Shown: positions 1 to 8,322, numbered from the stretch's first letter. The stretch: 64,000 nucleotides of DNA from Hugenholtzia roseola DSM 9546 (GCF_000422585.1 NZ_AUGI01000039.1:1-64000), one strand, 5' to 3'. The notes: a model not told the origin generated them from the letters alone. Numbers and translations are program-made.

Positions 1-2
1 AT

Positions 3-287
3 TTAGGGTTTTATGGCTGGAAACTTCCACAAACAACACTTATTATGCCCCACAAGAAGCCCAAAAATAAGGAACTTACCAAAATACAAAAAGTTCAAAA
101 TAGACTACAAAGTAAAGAAAGAGTAAGAATAGAAAATGCGTTTGCACACCTAAAAGCATTACGAATTGTCAAAGAACGAATCAGAACTTACATAGACAAA
201 ACAAAAGAAACCGTATTCACCATAGCCGTAGCACTATACAATTTCAGGAAAACTTTTGCCCTAAAAAGAAAAGTCATACGGCTATAA
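3..287 (+). CDS. C-terminal fragment of IS5-type (DDE_Tnp_4-like) transposase
   Basis: The reading frame is already open at base 3 and runs to a stop at 287, so this is the end of a gene cut by the window edge. The segment KPKNKELTKIQKVQNRLQ followed by RVRIENAFAHLKALRIVKERIR and a final ALYNFRKTF matches the C-terminal part of IS5/ISL2-like DDE transposases, in which the ERVRIEN-H region carries the last catalytic Glu. Only that end of the DDE triad can be inspected. The following DNA has no gene for about 350 bases, which fits the right end of an insertion sequence, but the terminal inverted repeat cannot be defined without the left end. Whether the element is intact is unknown. Confidence 0.72.
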   Translation, partial: LGFYGWKLPQTTLIMPHKKPKNKELTKIQKVQNRLQSKERVRIENAFAHLKALRIVKERIRTYIDKTKETVFTIAVALYNFRKTFALKRKVIRL

Positions 288-457
288 TTATTCATAAACT
301 CTATTAGAAAAAGTACAGAAGTCAGACTCTTTTTCAGGCTCTTTGTCAGGCTCTTTGGCAGGTTTTGATACCGATTGGCAGGCAAATCTTTGGCTCTTAG
401 ATTTGCGCCCTATCTAAAAAGGTAGTAAAAAATACAGTTGAAAAGCGGCGTGAAAAT
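288..457. other. Non-coding stretch after the IS transposase
   Basis: No gene is seen here. Bases about 328 to 365 contain a short imperfect direct repeat (CAGGCTCTTTG repeated with small changes). The right end of the insertion sequence should lie at the beginning of this stretch. Confidence 0.4.
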
Positions 458-488
458 TTTGCAAATTCGCTTTTTTATCCTAACTTTG
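458..488 (+). promoter_or_regulatory. Bacteroidota-type promoter for the zinc-ribbon gene
   Basis: TTTG at 458-461, a 19-base spacer, then TAACTTTG at 481-488. This is an exact match to the primary sigma-factor promoter form of Bacteroidota (TTTG, about 19 bases, TAnnTTTG). The next start codon downstream is at 642, giving a leader of roughly 150 bases. Confidence 0.7.
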
Positions 489-641
489 CACTCTATTTGC
501 TTTTAGCCTTCAAACCCAAACCGACACGCCCTTGCACCTTTGGCAAGCCTTCTTGGGTCAATCCCTCTTGGGTTTGGATATGAAGTATTTATTTTCAAAC
601 TTTGTCATCTTTCGCTTCTCACCTATTCCTTGTCTTCACTT

Positions 642-1439
642 ATGGAAACCACGACTACCGTATCTAAAAAACTCGATGCCCTTGTCAAACTACAAGACAT
701 TGACTCGCAATTAGACGAAATCAAGAAAATCAAAGGCGACTTGCCCGAAGAAGTGCAAGACTTAGAAGACGAAATCGCGGGTCTGCAAACGCGGATTCAG
801 AAGTTCAAAGGCGAAATCAAGGAATTAGATGCACAGGTCAAGACCCAAGAGCAAGCCATCAAAGAGCATAAAAAGCTCATCGCCAAATACAAAGAGCAGC
901 AAGAAAACGTCCGCAACGACCGTGAGTATCAGGCAATTATGCGCGAAGTAGAAAGCCAAGAGCTGGACATTAAATTAGCCGAAAAAACGATAAACGACCT
1001 CAATCGCAAGGTTAGCGATAAGCACAATGAAATCGAAAAGACGCACAACAACCTAACAGAGCGTCAGAAAGATTTAGAAGTAAAACAAAATGAATTGCAG
1101 AGTATCATCAAAGAAAGCGAAGAAGATGAGGAAAAACTCTACAAAGAGCGCGAAAAGCGCAAAAAACACGTACCTGATAGCCTTTATTTAGCCTATCAAA
1201 AGTTACGCTCGAATGCACGCAACGGCTTGGCGGTTGTGTCGGTAAAGCGCGACGCTTGTGGGGGTTGTTTCAATATCGTGCCGCCGCAGCGTCAGGTTGA
1301 TGTCAAGGAGCGCAAAAAAATCGTCATCTGTGAGCATTGTGGGCGCATTTTAGCCGATGTAGAGGAGGTAGTGGTAGTAGAAAAGAAACGCACCGTTCGC
1401 AAGGCGCGTGCTACAAAAGCCGAAGCCTCCGAAGAATAA
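642..1439 (+). CDS. Coiled-coil protein with C-terminal C4 zinc ribbon
   Basis: The 265-residue product consists of a long, strongly charged coiled coil (about residues 10 to 190) followed by a zinc ribbon. The ribbon shows CGGC at residues 206-209 and CEHC at 230-233, matching the widespread C4-type zinc-ribbon family (zf-RING_7) found in most Bacteroidota. The family is thought to act in nucleic-acid or ribosome-associated processes, but no precise role is established. I chose the ATG at 642 because the upstream in-frame extension to 540 is hydrophobic and lacks the family's start, whereas METTTTVSKKLDALVKLQ begins the coiled coil directly. A clear promoter precedes it and a terminator hairpin follows, so it is probably a single-gene transcript. 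Confidence 0.85.
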   Translation: METTTTVSKKLDALVKLQDIDSQLDEIKKIKGDLPEEVQDLEDEIAGLQTRIQKFKGEIKELDAQVKTQEQAIKEHKKLIAKYKEQQENVRNDREYQAIMREVESQELDIKLAEKTINDLNRKVSDKHNEIEKTHNNLTERQKDLEVKQNELQSIIKESEEDEEKLYKEREKRKKHVPDSLYLAYQKLRSNARNGLAVVSVKRDACGGCFNIVPPQRQVDVKERKKIVICEHCGRILADVEEVVVVEKKRTVRKARATKAEASEE

Positions 1440-1496
1440 AACCAAAGAATAAAACCGAAAAATAAATATAGAGCGCAGCTCGTTTCGAATCTCTAA

Positions 1497-1538
1497 AAAC
1501 GTCTTTGAGGCTTTCTTTCCTCGAAGGCGTTTTTTTTT
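1497..1538 (+). terminator. Rho-independent terminator of the zinc-ribbon gene
   Basis: AACGTCTTTGAGG pairs with CCTCGAAGGCGTT around an eight-base loop, with two T-G wobbles, and is followed by a run of nine T. Confidence 0.8.
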
Positions 1539-1611
1539 CAAAAAAAATGGCTTTTTTTTGCCAACTTTGCGCCTATCTTGCATCTCTATTTTGCTGCCCA
1601 AAATGCAGAAG

Positions 1612-1785
1612 CAGTAAGGTTAAGTTCTACAAAAAGTCTTGTCTTATCGAAACTGGAAACAAAATAAAATTTGGCTCGAATTCTATTTTTTGGGTCTGAA
1701 AACCCCTTCTTGTTTCCCTCTCATTTCGGATAAGAAAACGCCTTGTCTTTGCACGCACCATTTTTTTTAGAACTTAACACTATTG
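1612..1785 (-). repeat. MITE family A, diverged full-length copy
   Basis: It begins with CAGTAAGGTTAAGTTCT and ends with the inverted AGAACTTAACACTATTG, 174 bp overall, the same length as the clearest copies at 3.4-3.8 kb. The inner part carries the family's AAATAAAATTTGG block in reverse orientation, and the central palindrome (near 1737-1750) is degraded. It lies in the 438-base gap between the zinc-ribbon gene and creD. The rest of that gap holds only the terminator and A/T-rich leader sequence. Confidence 0.65.
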
Positions 1786-1877
1786 AGTTGCAACGGTTCT
1801 TGCCCTTCTGAAAGAGCCACTTTTGAGCAGTCCGCATACAAGTTTTTATTTTCTAACAGTTTTTAAAATTTATTTTT

Positions 1878-3236
1878 ATGATAAAACTAAAAAATAACGT
1901 TTATTTTAAAATAACAATTATTCTTGTTATTGTCTTGCTTTTGCTTATTCCTATTTCCATGATTCGCGAACTTATTTCAGAACGCGAAGCCACCCAGCAA
2001 GCAGCCATCTACGAGGTTAGCAGCAAATGGGGGGAAGCGCAAACGCTTTCCGGACCTTTTCTATCCATTCCTTATTACAAGTACATCAAGGAATTTTCTA
2101 AAAAAGATTCGACAGAAAAGATAGTAAAAATAAAGGAATATTTGCACATTCTCCCCAATCAGCTCACCGTCAAGGGTGAAATCAACCCCGAAGAGCGCAA
2201 TAGAGGCATTTATGAAATTGTTGTCTATAATTCGAAGCTCACACTTGAAGGCGAATTTTTGGCTCTTGCCCTCGAAGATTTGGACATTAATCCCAAAGAT
2301 ATTCTTTTTGACAAGGCAGAATTTGTCTTGGGCATAGATGATTTGAGAGGCATCGAGGAACAGGTAGAAGTGCGTTGGAATGAGCAGCGCGTTTTGTTTA
2401 ATCCGGGTGTTTCCTCTACCGATGTCGTTTCAAGTGGCATCAATGCCTTGGTGCAGGTAGGCGAAAAAGATAGCACGCAGTATCGTTTTAGTTTGTCTTT
2501 AAATTTAAAAGGCAGCCAGCTTTTGTACTTTACCCCTGTTGGCAAAATTACAGACGTAACCGTCAGCTCAAAATGGGCAAACCCCAGTTTTAATGGCTCT
2601 TTCCTGCCCGATACGCGCCAAGTAAGCGAAGCAGGTTTTGAAGCGAATTGGAACGTGCTGCACCTCAATCGCAACTACCCACAAATTTGGACAAACAACC
2701 AATACAATATTTCCTCGTCCTCCTTTGGGATTGATTTGCTCCTGCCTGTGGATAACTATCAAAAATCGTATCGCTCCATCAAATACGCCATTCTTTTTAT
2801 TGCCTTTACCTTCCTCTCCTTTTTCTTTATCGAGGCATTGCACAAAGTCTTTATTCACCCCATTCAATACATTTTGGTAGGCTTTGCCCTTGTCGTCTTT
2901 TATACCCTGTTGCTTTCCATTTCCGAGCATCTGCACTACAATCTGGCTTTCGGAATTTCTATGATAGCAACCCTTTTATTAGTGGCAGGCTACATACGCG
3001 CCATTTTAAAATCGATGCAGTTGGTCTTGCTCATCTCTGGTATCCTGACTACTTTATACTCCTTTATCTTTGTCATTATCCAACTACAAGACTATGCCCT
3101 GCTTATCGGTAGTATCGGTATTTTTATCATTTTAGGATTGGTGATGTATTTTTCACGAAAAATAGATTGGTACAAGCTCAATTTGGGCGAAACCACAGCC
3201 GAGCCGCCCACGACTCCCAAAAGTGGCACAGACTAA
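1878..3236 (+). CDS. creD: CreD-family inner-membrane protein
   Basis: The 452-residue product starts with a membrane helix (about residues 10-30, the ILVIVLLLLIPISMI region), followed by a motif typical of CreD: RELISERE, then GPFLSIPY near residue 60. A large periplasmic domain spans about residues 40-300. The second half has five or six closely packed membrane helices from about residue 303 to 430, again the usual CreD architecture (DUF4401-like end). CreD proteins belong to the cell-envelope integrity family; in enterobacteria they are controlled by CreBC, but no such two-component genes lie nearby. The length is normal for the family. It stands alone between two repeat-filled gaps, and no typical promoter was recognised in the A/T-rich leader. 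Confidence 0.88.
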   Translation: MIKLKNNVYFKITIILVIVLLLLIPISMIRELISEREATQQAAIYEVSSKWGEAQTLSGPFLSIPYYKYIKEFSKKDSTEKIVKIKEYLHILPNQLTVKGEINPEERNRGIYEIVVYNSKLTLEGEFLALALEDLDINPKDILFDKAEFVLGIDDLRGIEEQVEVRWNEQRVLFNPGVSSTDVVSSGINALVQVGEKDSTQYRFSLSLNLKGSQLLYFTPVGKITDVTVSSKWANPSFNGSFLPDTRQVSEAGFEANWNVLHLNRNYPQIWTNNQYNISSSSFGIDLLLPVDNYQKSYRSIKYAILFIAFTFLSFFFIEALHKVFIHPIQYILVGFALVVFYTLLLSISEHLHYNLAFGISMIATLLLVAGYIRAILKSMQLVLLISGILTTLYSFIFVIIQLQDYALLIGSIGIFIILGLVMYFSRKIDWYKLNLGETTAEPPTTPKSGTD

Positions 3237-3279
3237 ATTTTGCGCCTGCTTACAAAATATTTTGTTTTCAGGTTTTAAA

Positions 3280-3333
3280 CAAAATTTTATTTCAATCAAA
3301 CTGCGGACAGGGCAATGCCTTGTCCGCAGTTTG
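3280..3333 (-). repeat. MITE family A fragment with palindromic core
   Basis: The core at 3305-3325 is a near-perfect palindrome (GGACAGGGCA, A, TGCCTTGTCC), here extended by CTGC on the left and GCAG on the right. Upstream it keeps the AAATTTTATTTCAATC block found next to the core in other copies. Both terminal inverted repeats are absent. Confidence 0.6.
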
Positions 3334-3381
3334 GGCGTTATTGCAAAGATAGAAGTCTTAAATGCACCCCACCCCAAACCC

Positions 3382-3554
3382 CAGTGATGTTAAATTCTAA
3401 AAATCAAATGCAAATGTAGGGACAAGGCATTGCCTTGTCCGCAGTGAGATTGAAATAAAAAAGGACTTTCAGACCCAAAAATAGGGTTCAGTCCAAATTT
3501 TATTTTGTTTCTAATTTGACAAAACAAGGCTTTTCGCAGAACTTAACATTACTG
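3382..3554 (+). repeat. MITE family A, intact copy
   Basis: The left end is CAGTGATGTTAAATTCT and the right end the inverted AGAACTTAACATTACTG, 173 bp overall. The palindromic core (GGACAAGGCA, T, TGCCTTGTCC) lies near 3420-3441. No reading frame of useful size is present, so it is non-autonomous. It is inserted in repeat family B after ACCCCAAACCC. Confidence 0.85.
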
Positions 3555-3645
3555 CCCCATAGGGCGGGGCTTTAATTCGGAATCATTTTTTTTGCATAAA
3601 TGCAAAAAAAATGATTTGATTTTCGAACCCTCCCCTATGGGGGGA

Positions 3646-3840
3646 GGGCAGGGTGCAGTGATGTTAAATTCTAAAAATCAAGTGCAAATGTAGGGACAAG
3701 GCATTGCCTTGTCCGCAGCGAGATTGAAATAAAAAAAGGATTTTCAGACCTAAAAAAAAGTCTTTCACCCAAATTTTATTTTGTGTCAAATTTGATAAAA
3801 CAAGGCTTTTTACAGAACTTAACATCACTGGGGCAGGGTG
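3646..3840 (+). repeat. MITE family A, intact copy with 10-bp target duplication
   Basis: The element occupies 3656-3830, with CAGTGATGTTAAATTCT on the left and AGAACTTAACATCACTG on the right; apart from one position these are perfect 17-bp inverted repeats. It is flanked by the direct repeat GGGCAGGGTG at 3646-3655 and 3831-3840. The related sequence at 42.84 kb has only one GGGCAGGGTG and no insert, so the duplication arose on insertion. The core palindrome is the same as in the neighbouring copy. Confidence 0.9.
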
Positions 3841-3920
3841 GGGGTTCAGCAGGCTTGTGCTTCGCACAAGACCCCGTTTTTTGACCTTCTGACCGTTGTA
3901 ACAACGCCGCAGGAAGATAA

Positions 3921-3956
3921 AAAAAGAGAAGCCTTTTCATAAGGACTTCTCTTTTT
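3921..3956 (-). terminator. Terminator of the yceD-rpmF transcript
   Basis: AAAAAGAGAAG and CTTCTCTTTTT form the stem. Read on the minus strand the hairpin ends in a T run, and it lies just after the rpmF stop. Confidence 0.75.
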
Positions 3957-3986
3957 ATTTTTTGTTTTGAAACGATAAGCCGTTTG

Positions 3987-4199
3987 TTATTCTTCTACTT
4001 CTGCGGCTTCGTCTTCTTTAACAAATTGAATCACCATCTTACCTTTGTGGTATAGATTGCCTTCGTGAAAATAAGCATGGTGATAAAGGTGAGATTCGCC
4101 TGTGGTAGCACAAGTAGTAATGGCTTTAGGTTCACAAGCATGGTGCGTGCGGCGTTTGTCGCGGCGAGCTTTGGAGTGTCTTCGTCTGGGATTTGGCAT
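3987..4199 (-). CDS. rpmF: 50S ribosomal protein L32
   Basis: The 70-residue product starts MPNPRRRHSKARRDKRRTHH, the classical basic N-terminus of bacterial L32, and continues with TGESHLYHHAYFHEGNLYHKGKMVI, the family's core. It is a structural protein of the large ribosomal subunit. The paired Cys-x-x-Cys motifs of zinc-binding L32 are absent, so it is of the zinc-free type. It follows the YceD-family gene by about 110 bases on the same strand, the conserved bacterial yceD-rpmF arrangement, and is closed by a terminator at 3921-3956. An acidic tail (EDEAAEVEE) extends past the usual end. Confidence 0.95.
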   Translation of the reverse strand: MPNPRRRHSKARRDKRRTHHACEPKAITTCATTGESHLYHHAYFHEGNLYHKGKMVIQFVKEDEAAEVEE

Positions 4200-4309
4200 A
4201 TCGCAAAATTCGTTTGGAATTTACAATTTTAAGAATAAAATAAAAAAGGCAAAACGACCATAGAGTGCTGGCAAGTGGGCTTTCCCACTATAAGCCTATT
4301 AGAAAGATA

Positions 4310-4882
4310 CTAACGCGGCTTATCAGACTTATTGGGCTTATTTTGTAATTTTTTAAGGGCTTCCCAACGCGGGTCTATCGCGTCGGAGTCGGTTTGCTGT
4401 GGGTCTTCGGCTTCTTGTGAAGAATAAACCCAAAGCGGCTTGTTGTCGTCTTTGTCGGGGTCTTGCTCTTGTACAAAACGGGGGTGTAGCTTCTTCATCG
4501 GAACTGCCAAAGCGACAAATTCGAAGAGATACGTACCCAAAGCAAGGTGAGGCGTGTGTGGCGTGATGAGCATGAGGTTCTCCGAAACTTCCTGCTCTTT
4601 CTCACCGTATTTAAAGATGATTTCCTCCTTTATTTTGATAGGATAATCAAACTCATCTAAGGAACGGTCGCAGATAAGGCGTATCGTTCCCTTGATTTGA
4701 AAGACCACACGAATCAGGCGTTCGCTTTTTTCCAAAACCACCACAGCATCGCAATTCCCTGCCTCAAGGAGCGGACTTTGAAAATACGCAAAAAAGTCAT
4801 CTTCCATAAGAAAATGATACTGATGCGTGCCATTGCGCAGCGCAATAATCTCTATCTCAAAAGCCTTTAAATTTTTTAGCAC
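4310..4882 (-). CDS. YceD-family (DUF177) protein
   Basis: The recognisable part begins KNLKAFEIEIIALRNGTHQYHF and continues with VVVLEKSERLIRVVFQIKGTIRLICDRSLDEFDYPI, the DUF177/YceD signature, where the conserved Cys precedes D-R-L. YceD proteins influence 23S rRNA synthesis or accumulation and are usually encoded directly before rpmF, as here. The frame is open further upstream to a possible start at 5026, but a strong promoter at 4930-4960 would lie inside that extension. I therefore prefer the GTG at 4882, which gives about 190 residues, normal for the family. The C-terminal 40 residues are polar and low-complexity. Confidence 0.75.
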   Translation of the reverse strand: MLKNLKAFEIEIIALRNGTHQYHFLMEDDFFAYFQSPLLEAGNCDAVVVLEKSERLIRVVFQIKGTIRLICDRSLDEFDYPIKIKEEIIFKYGEKEQEVSENLMLITPHTPHLALGTYLFEFVALAVPMKKLHPRFVQEQDPDKDDNKPLWVYSSQEAEDPQQTDSDAIDPRWEALKKLQNKPNKSDKPR

Positions 4883-4929
4883 CTTATTGGGGGTTGTCGT
4901 TAAGATGACTGTTTTGAGGTTTAAGGCTG

Positions 4930-4960
4930 CAAAGATAGCGATTTTTTTCAATAAGCCAAC
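4930..4960 (-). promoter_or_regulatory. Bacteroidota-type promoter for yceD-rpmF
   Basis: On the minus strand GTTG (4960-4957), a 19-base spacer, and TATCTTTG (4937-4930). It is the basis for placing the yceD start at 4882 rather than upstream. Confidence 0.65.
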
Positions 4961-5029
4961 TTTTGAGAAGGACTTTTTTGCTTTTTTGCCGTTTTTTAGC
5001 TCCGCAGCGGCAGCCAACCAAAACAAGCA

Positions 5030-5103
5030 AGTAAGGGCAAGACAGAGCCTTGCCCGAAGTGGAATTGGAAACGCAGCCTACTTTCAGACCCAAGCCCAAT
5101 TTT
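5030..5103 (+). repeat. MITE family A fragment
   Basis: A degraded core (GGGCAAGACAGAGCCTTGCCC, arms still pairing) is followed by the family's ctttcagaccc and CCCAATTTTTATT blocks. It fills the gap between hmgA and the yceD promoter region. Confidence 0.5.
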
Positions 5104-5105
5104 TA

Positions 5106-6272
5106 TTAGACCAACCAACTATAAGGATAGTTTTCATCTAAATACGACATCGCTTGTTCGGTTAGATAAAGCGGTCGGAAGGTGTCTATCATAACGGCAT
5201 ACTCATGGGTGTCTTTTTTTCCAATGCTGCCCTCGTAAGTACCAGGGTGGGGACCATGGGGCAGTCCGCCAGGGTGAATCGTAAAAGAACCTCTATCAAT
5301 GCCCTTTCTGCTCATAAAATCGCCTTCGGCATAGAAAAGCACTTCGTCGGAATCGATGTTGGAATGGTTGTAGGGGGCAGGAATCGCCTCTGGGTGATAG
5401 TCGAAAAGACGTGGCACAAAAGAACAAATCACAAAGGCATTTGCCGCTTGGAAGGTCTGATGCACAGGTGGCGGCTGATGGATTCTGCCCGTAATTGGCT
5501 CAAAATCATAGATAGAAAGCGTATAAGGGTACAAACAGCCGTCCCAACCGACTAAATCAAGAGGCGAAGTATCGTAAAGGTGCTGATGAAGAAAATTACC
5601 TTTTTTTGTAATAATCAAGGTTTCTTTTGGCTCTTTTTCCGTAACAAGTTCCTGTGGCGGGTGAATATCGCGCTCACAATAAGGCGAATGTTCGAGAAGT
5701 TGCCCCATCTCATTGCGGTAGCGGCTAACGGTTTCGATAGGCGCACGCGATTCGGTGATAAGCAAACGCACCTCCTCTACCTTATCAAAATCGAGGCGAT
5801 AGACGGTAGTACGCGGAATGACGACATAATCGCCCTTTACAAAGCGCAATTTCCCTTGTGGCGAAAAAAGGTAGCCACTGCCATCATGGACGTACAAGAC
5901 TTCGTCGGCTTCCCCATTTTTGTAGAAATAATCCATCGTATTTTCAGAGGGATTGCAGATAGAAATCACACAATCTTGGTTCGCCAAAAGCGGCAAACGT
6001 GCCTTTAAAAAATCTGCCCCTGTACGCTCGGCAAGGCAGGTTTTGAGGTGCATAGGCTGCAAGGGAAAATCCTCTTTGCGCTCGATTCGCAGGGGAATGG
6101 GAGCTAACACTTTTTTGATGCGCGTAGGCGGATACAAGTGGTAGAGGTTTGAATAGATGCCTGAAAAGCCATAAGAGCTGACCAATTCCTCGTGATAGAG
6201 GCTACCATCGGGCTGTCTGAATTGGGTATGCCTTTTGGGAGGAATCTGACCCAAACGATAATAATAACTCAT
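5106..6272 (-). CDS. hmgA: Homogentisate 1,2-dioxygenase
   Basis: The 388-residue protein is a cupin-type iron dioxygenase that opens the ring of homogentisate to maleylacetoacetate in tyrosine and phenylalanine breakdown. The N-terminus YYYRLGQIPPKRHTQFR and the pair HSNIDSDEVLFY (from residue 303) and HPGGLPHGPHPG (from residue 333) are the hallmark of the bacterial form. His303, Glu310 and His333/His339 are the likely iron ligands. The length fits the shorter Bacteroidota type. No other tyrosine-degradation gene is adjacent. The start ATG is at 6272, directly after A/T-rich sequence without a ribosome-binding site. Confidence 0.92.
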   Translation of the reverse strand: MSYYYRLGQIPPKRHTQFRQPDGSLYHEELVSSYGFSGIYSNLYHLYPPTRIKKVLAPIPLRIERKEDFPLQPMHLKTCLAERTGADFLKARLPLLANQDCVISICNPSENTMDYFYKNGEADEVLYVHDGSGYLFSPQGKLRFVKGDYVVIPRTTVYRLDFDKVEEVRLLITESRAPIETVSRYRNEMGQLLEHSPYCERDIHPPQELVTEKEPKETLIITKKGNFLHQHLYDTSPLDLVGWDGCLYPYTLSIYDFEPITGRIHQPPPVHQTFQAANAFVICSFVPRLFDYHPEAIPAPYNHSNIDSDEVLFYAEGDFMSRKGIDRGSFTIHPGGLPHGPHPGTYEGSIGKKDTHEYAVMIDTFRPLYLTEQAMSYLDENYPYSWLV

Positions 6273-6319
6273 AAAAATAATTTGTTTAGGTTGTAAATTG
6301 GAATAAGGTGGAGAATAGG

Positions 6320-6518
6320 CAGTTGGGTAAGTTCTACGAAAGGCAACAGATTTGCAAATTTGAGACGAAATAAAATTTGGGTTAAAGCCTAAGACTTTTG
6401 AAGCATCTTGGAAAGTCTTAGAGTTTGTTGCAATATTGTGTTTCTATCCAGACTCGAAAAAGACTGTGCCTTGTTGTTCCTACGAATAGCCATGTTTTTT
6501 TAGAACTTAACCTTACTG
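6320..6518 (-). repeat. MITE family A, diverged copy
   Basis: The left end CAGTTGGGTAAGTTCT and the right end AGAACTTAACCTTACTG are inverted. The AAATAAAATTTGGGTTAAAGCC block is retained, but the core palindrome is lost. It occupies most of the 363-base gap between hmgA and murE; the remainder contains no gene. Confidence 0.6.
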
Positions 6519-6635
6519 AAAATGGGGACTGAAAATAAAGACTGAAAATAGGGTCGGATTGGGACTTGTTTTGATTGGCGAAAATTAGCAAATTTGAGGC
6601 AGACTGCCAAATAAAAACAATCGACCTGCCGCAGG

Positions 6636-8120
6636 TCAGAGCCACTTTAAAGCCTGCTGTGCGTCGTCGAAATCTTGGCGGCTGCCCGCCACTTCTTGGT
6701 AATTTTCGTGTCCCTTTCCTGCAATCAGCACAATATCGCCCTTTTGAGCGCGTGCCAATGCCGCAGCGATAGCTTGCGCTCGGTCAGTGAGGCGTTGGTA
6801 GTTTGTTTTTTGTATCAATTCCCCTTTTATCCCTGCCTCCATTTGGTCTAAGATGCTTTCAGGGTCTTCAAAACGCGGATTATCGGAAGTTAGGAAGACA
6901 AAATCGCTCTTTTCTACCGCCATACGCGCCATAATCGGACGCTTGGCAGCATCTCTATTTCCACCACAACCCACAACGGTAATGATTTTTTGAATCGGCG
7001 TGCGCACTTTCAAAAGGGTATCCAAAACATTTTCTAAGGCATCAGGCGTATGGGCATAATCCACAACTGCATATTTGCCACTTGCCCCCGTAAGCGATTG
7101 AAAACGCCCTTTTACGCCTCTCAAAGCCGAAAGCGCACGCAAGACTTCCCCTTTTTCCTCGCCTAATAGCAGTGCTACACTATAAACTGCCAAAAGATTG
7201 TAGGCATTAAAAGCCCCTACAAGTTGGGTATAAATGGTCGTTTCTTCTATTTCTAATACCAAACCCGAAATAAGATTATCTACAATTTTAGCTCTAAAAT
7301 CGGCTAAGGATTTCAAACCAAAAGTATAATGATTTGCCTGACAATTTTGCAACATCACGCTGCCACGCTTGTCGTCTTGATTGACCAAAGCGAAAGCCGT
7401 ATCAGAAAGTCCGTCAAAAAATCCTTTTTTAGCTTTGATATAAGCCTCAAAAGTTTTATGATAATCTAAATGGTCGTGTGAAATGTTGGTAAAGACTGCC
7501 CCTGCAAAATGCAACCCTTCGATGCGTTTTTGCACAACCGCATGCGAGCTTACTTCCATAAAAGCAAAAGCACACCTTGCCTCTACCATTTGCGCAAGCA
7601 AACGGTTGATTTCCAAAGGGTTAGGCGTAGTATGGGTAGCGGTTAGGATTTGGTCTTTGATGCGATTTTCTATCGTAGAAAGCAAGCCCACATTGTAGCC
7701 TAAGGCTTGAAAAAGTTGGTACAAAAGTGTAACCGTTGTGGTCTTGCCATTTGTACCCGTAACGCCCACTAATTGCAACTTTTGAGAAGGAAAATCGTAG
7801 TAGGCGGCGGCTAAATGTGCTAAGGCGGCGGCAGTGTCAGGAACAAGCACAAAGGCAATCTCTTGATTTTGAGGCACTTGCAGCGAATCTATGGGCGGCA
7901 CTTGCTCACAGACAATCAGACTTGCGCCTGCTGCTATCGCTTGGGGAATAAATTGGTGTCCATCGGTTTGTGTGCCGCGCAGGGCTATATAGGCATCACC
8001 CAACTGCACCTGACGCGAATCGAACCCAAGGTTGGCAATCGTATCGGGAAGCGTTCCTTGTATTTTTTTGTTAGAAAGGGCGGCAAGAAGCCGCAGCGTA
8101 TCCTTCATCGGATTTGGCAT
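6636..8120 (-). CDS. murE: UDP-MurNAc-tripeptide synthetase (meso-diaminopimelate-adding)
   Basis: This cytoplasmic ATP-dependent ligase adds the third residue to the peptidoglycan stem peptide. The ATP-binding loop GVTGTNGKTTT is at about residues 119-129. The carbamylated-lysine region (about 210-225) and the substrate-selective motif DNPR at residues 413-416 are present; DNPR predicts meso-diaminopimelate rather than lysine. At 494 residues the length is normal. The gene stands apart from any mra/mur cluster. An ATG at 8120 begins MPNPMKDTLRLLAAL; a start at the second methionine (four codons later) is equally possible. Confidence 0.95.
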   Translation of the reverse strand: MPNPMKDTLRLLAALSNKKIQGTLPDTIANLGFDSRQVQLGDAYIALRGTQTDGHQFIPQAIAAGASLIVCEQVPPIDSLQVPQNQEIAFVLVPDTAAALAHLAAAYYDFPSQKLQLVGVTGTNGKTTTVTLLYQLFQALGYNVGLLSTIENRIKDQILTATHTTPNPLEINRLLAQMVEARCAFAFMEVSSHAVVQKRIEGLHFAGAVFTNISHDHLDYHKTFEAYIKAKKGFFDGLSDTAFALVNQDDKRGSVMLQNCQANHYTFGLKSLADFRAKIVDNLISGLVLEIEETTIYTQLVGAFNAYNLLAVYSVALLLGEEKGEVLRALSALRGVKGRFQSLTGASGKYAVVDYAHTPDALENVLDTLLKVRTPIQKIITVVGCGGNRDAAKRPIMARMAVEKSDFVFLTSDNPRFEDPESILDQMEAGIKGELIQKTNYQRLTDRAQAIAAALARAQKGDIVLIAGKGHENYQEVAGSRQDFDDAQQALKWL

Positions 8121-8150
8121 GGCGTTTTTGGTACAATAAGAAAGAGAAAA

Positions 8151-8310
8151 CAGGGAAACAGAAAAAACCTTGTATTTTCGAGTTTTTAACGAAATAAAAT
8201 TTGGACTTAAACCCTAAGGGTCTTCAAGACCCTTAGGGTTTTTGGGGCATAGGACAAGGCAATGCCTTGTCCCTACATTCGAACTTAATTTTTAGAATTT
8301 AACATCACGG
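8151..8310 (-). repeat. MITE family A, variant II copy
   Basis: The right end AGAATTTAACATCACGG is kept and the left end is damaged. The core palindrome (GGACAAGGCA, A, TGCCTTGTCC) is at about 8251-8271. In place of the family's TGAGATTGAAAT block it has a second perfect palindrome with 13-bp arms (CCCTAAGGGTCTT, C, inverse) at about 8213-8239. Similar variant II copies lie at 12.5 and 46.3 kb. Confidence 0.7.
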
Positions 8311-8322
8311 CTCTCAAAGAGG

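Larger units (their letters stand above)
3334..3908 (+). repeat. Repeat family B, copy 1, interrupted by two MITEs
   Basis: It runs from GGCGTTATTGCAAAG at 3334 to GTTGTAACAACGCC ending at 3908; these ends are roughly inverted and match GGCGTTGTTACAAC at the left end of the second copy at 42.7 kb. The inside holds GCACCCCACCCC, a G/C hairpin around GGGCGGGGC, a 17-bp-arm hairpin (AATCATTTTTTTTGCAT, two-base loop, inverse) at about 3582-3618, and a CCCTCCCC/GGGGAGGG hairpin. Two family A MITEs are inserted in it. Removing them leaves an element of about 215 bp. Together with the fragments on either side this fills the 750-base gap between creD and rpmF. Confidence 0.7.

Noticed and set aside
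3987-4199. Missing zinc-binding Cys pairs in L32.
   Set aside because: Zinc-free L32 variants are normal in many bacteria, so this is not an anomaly.
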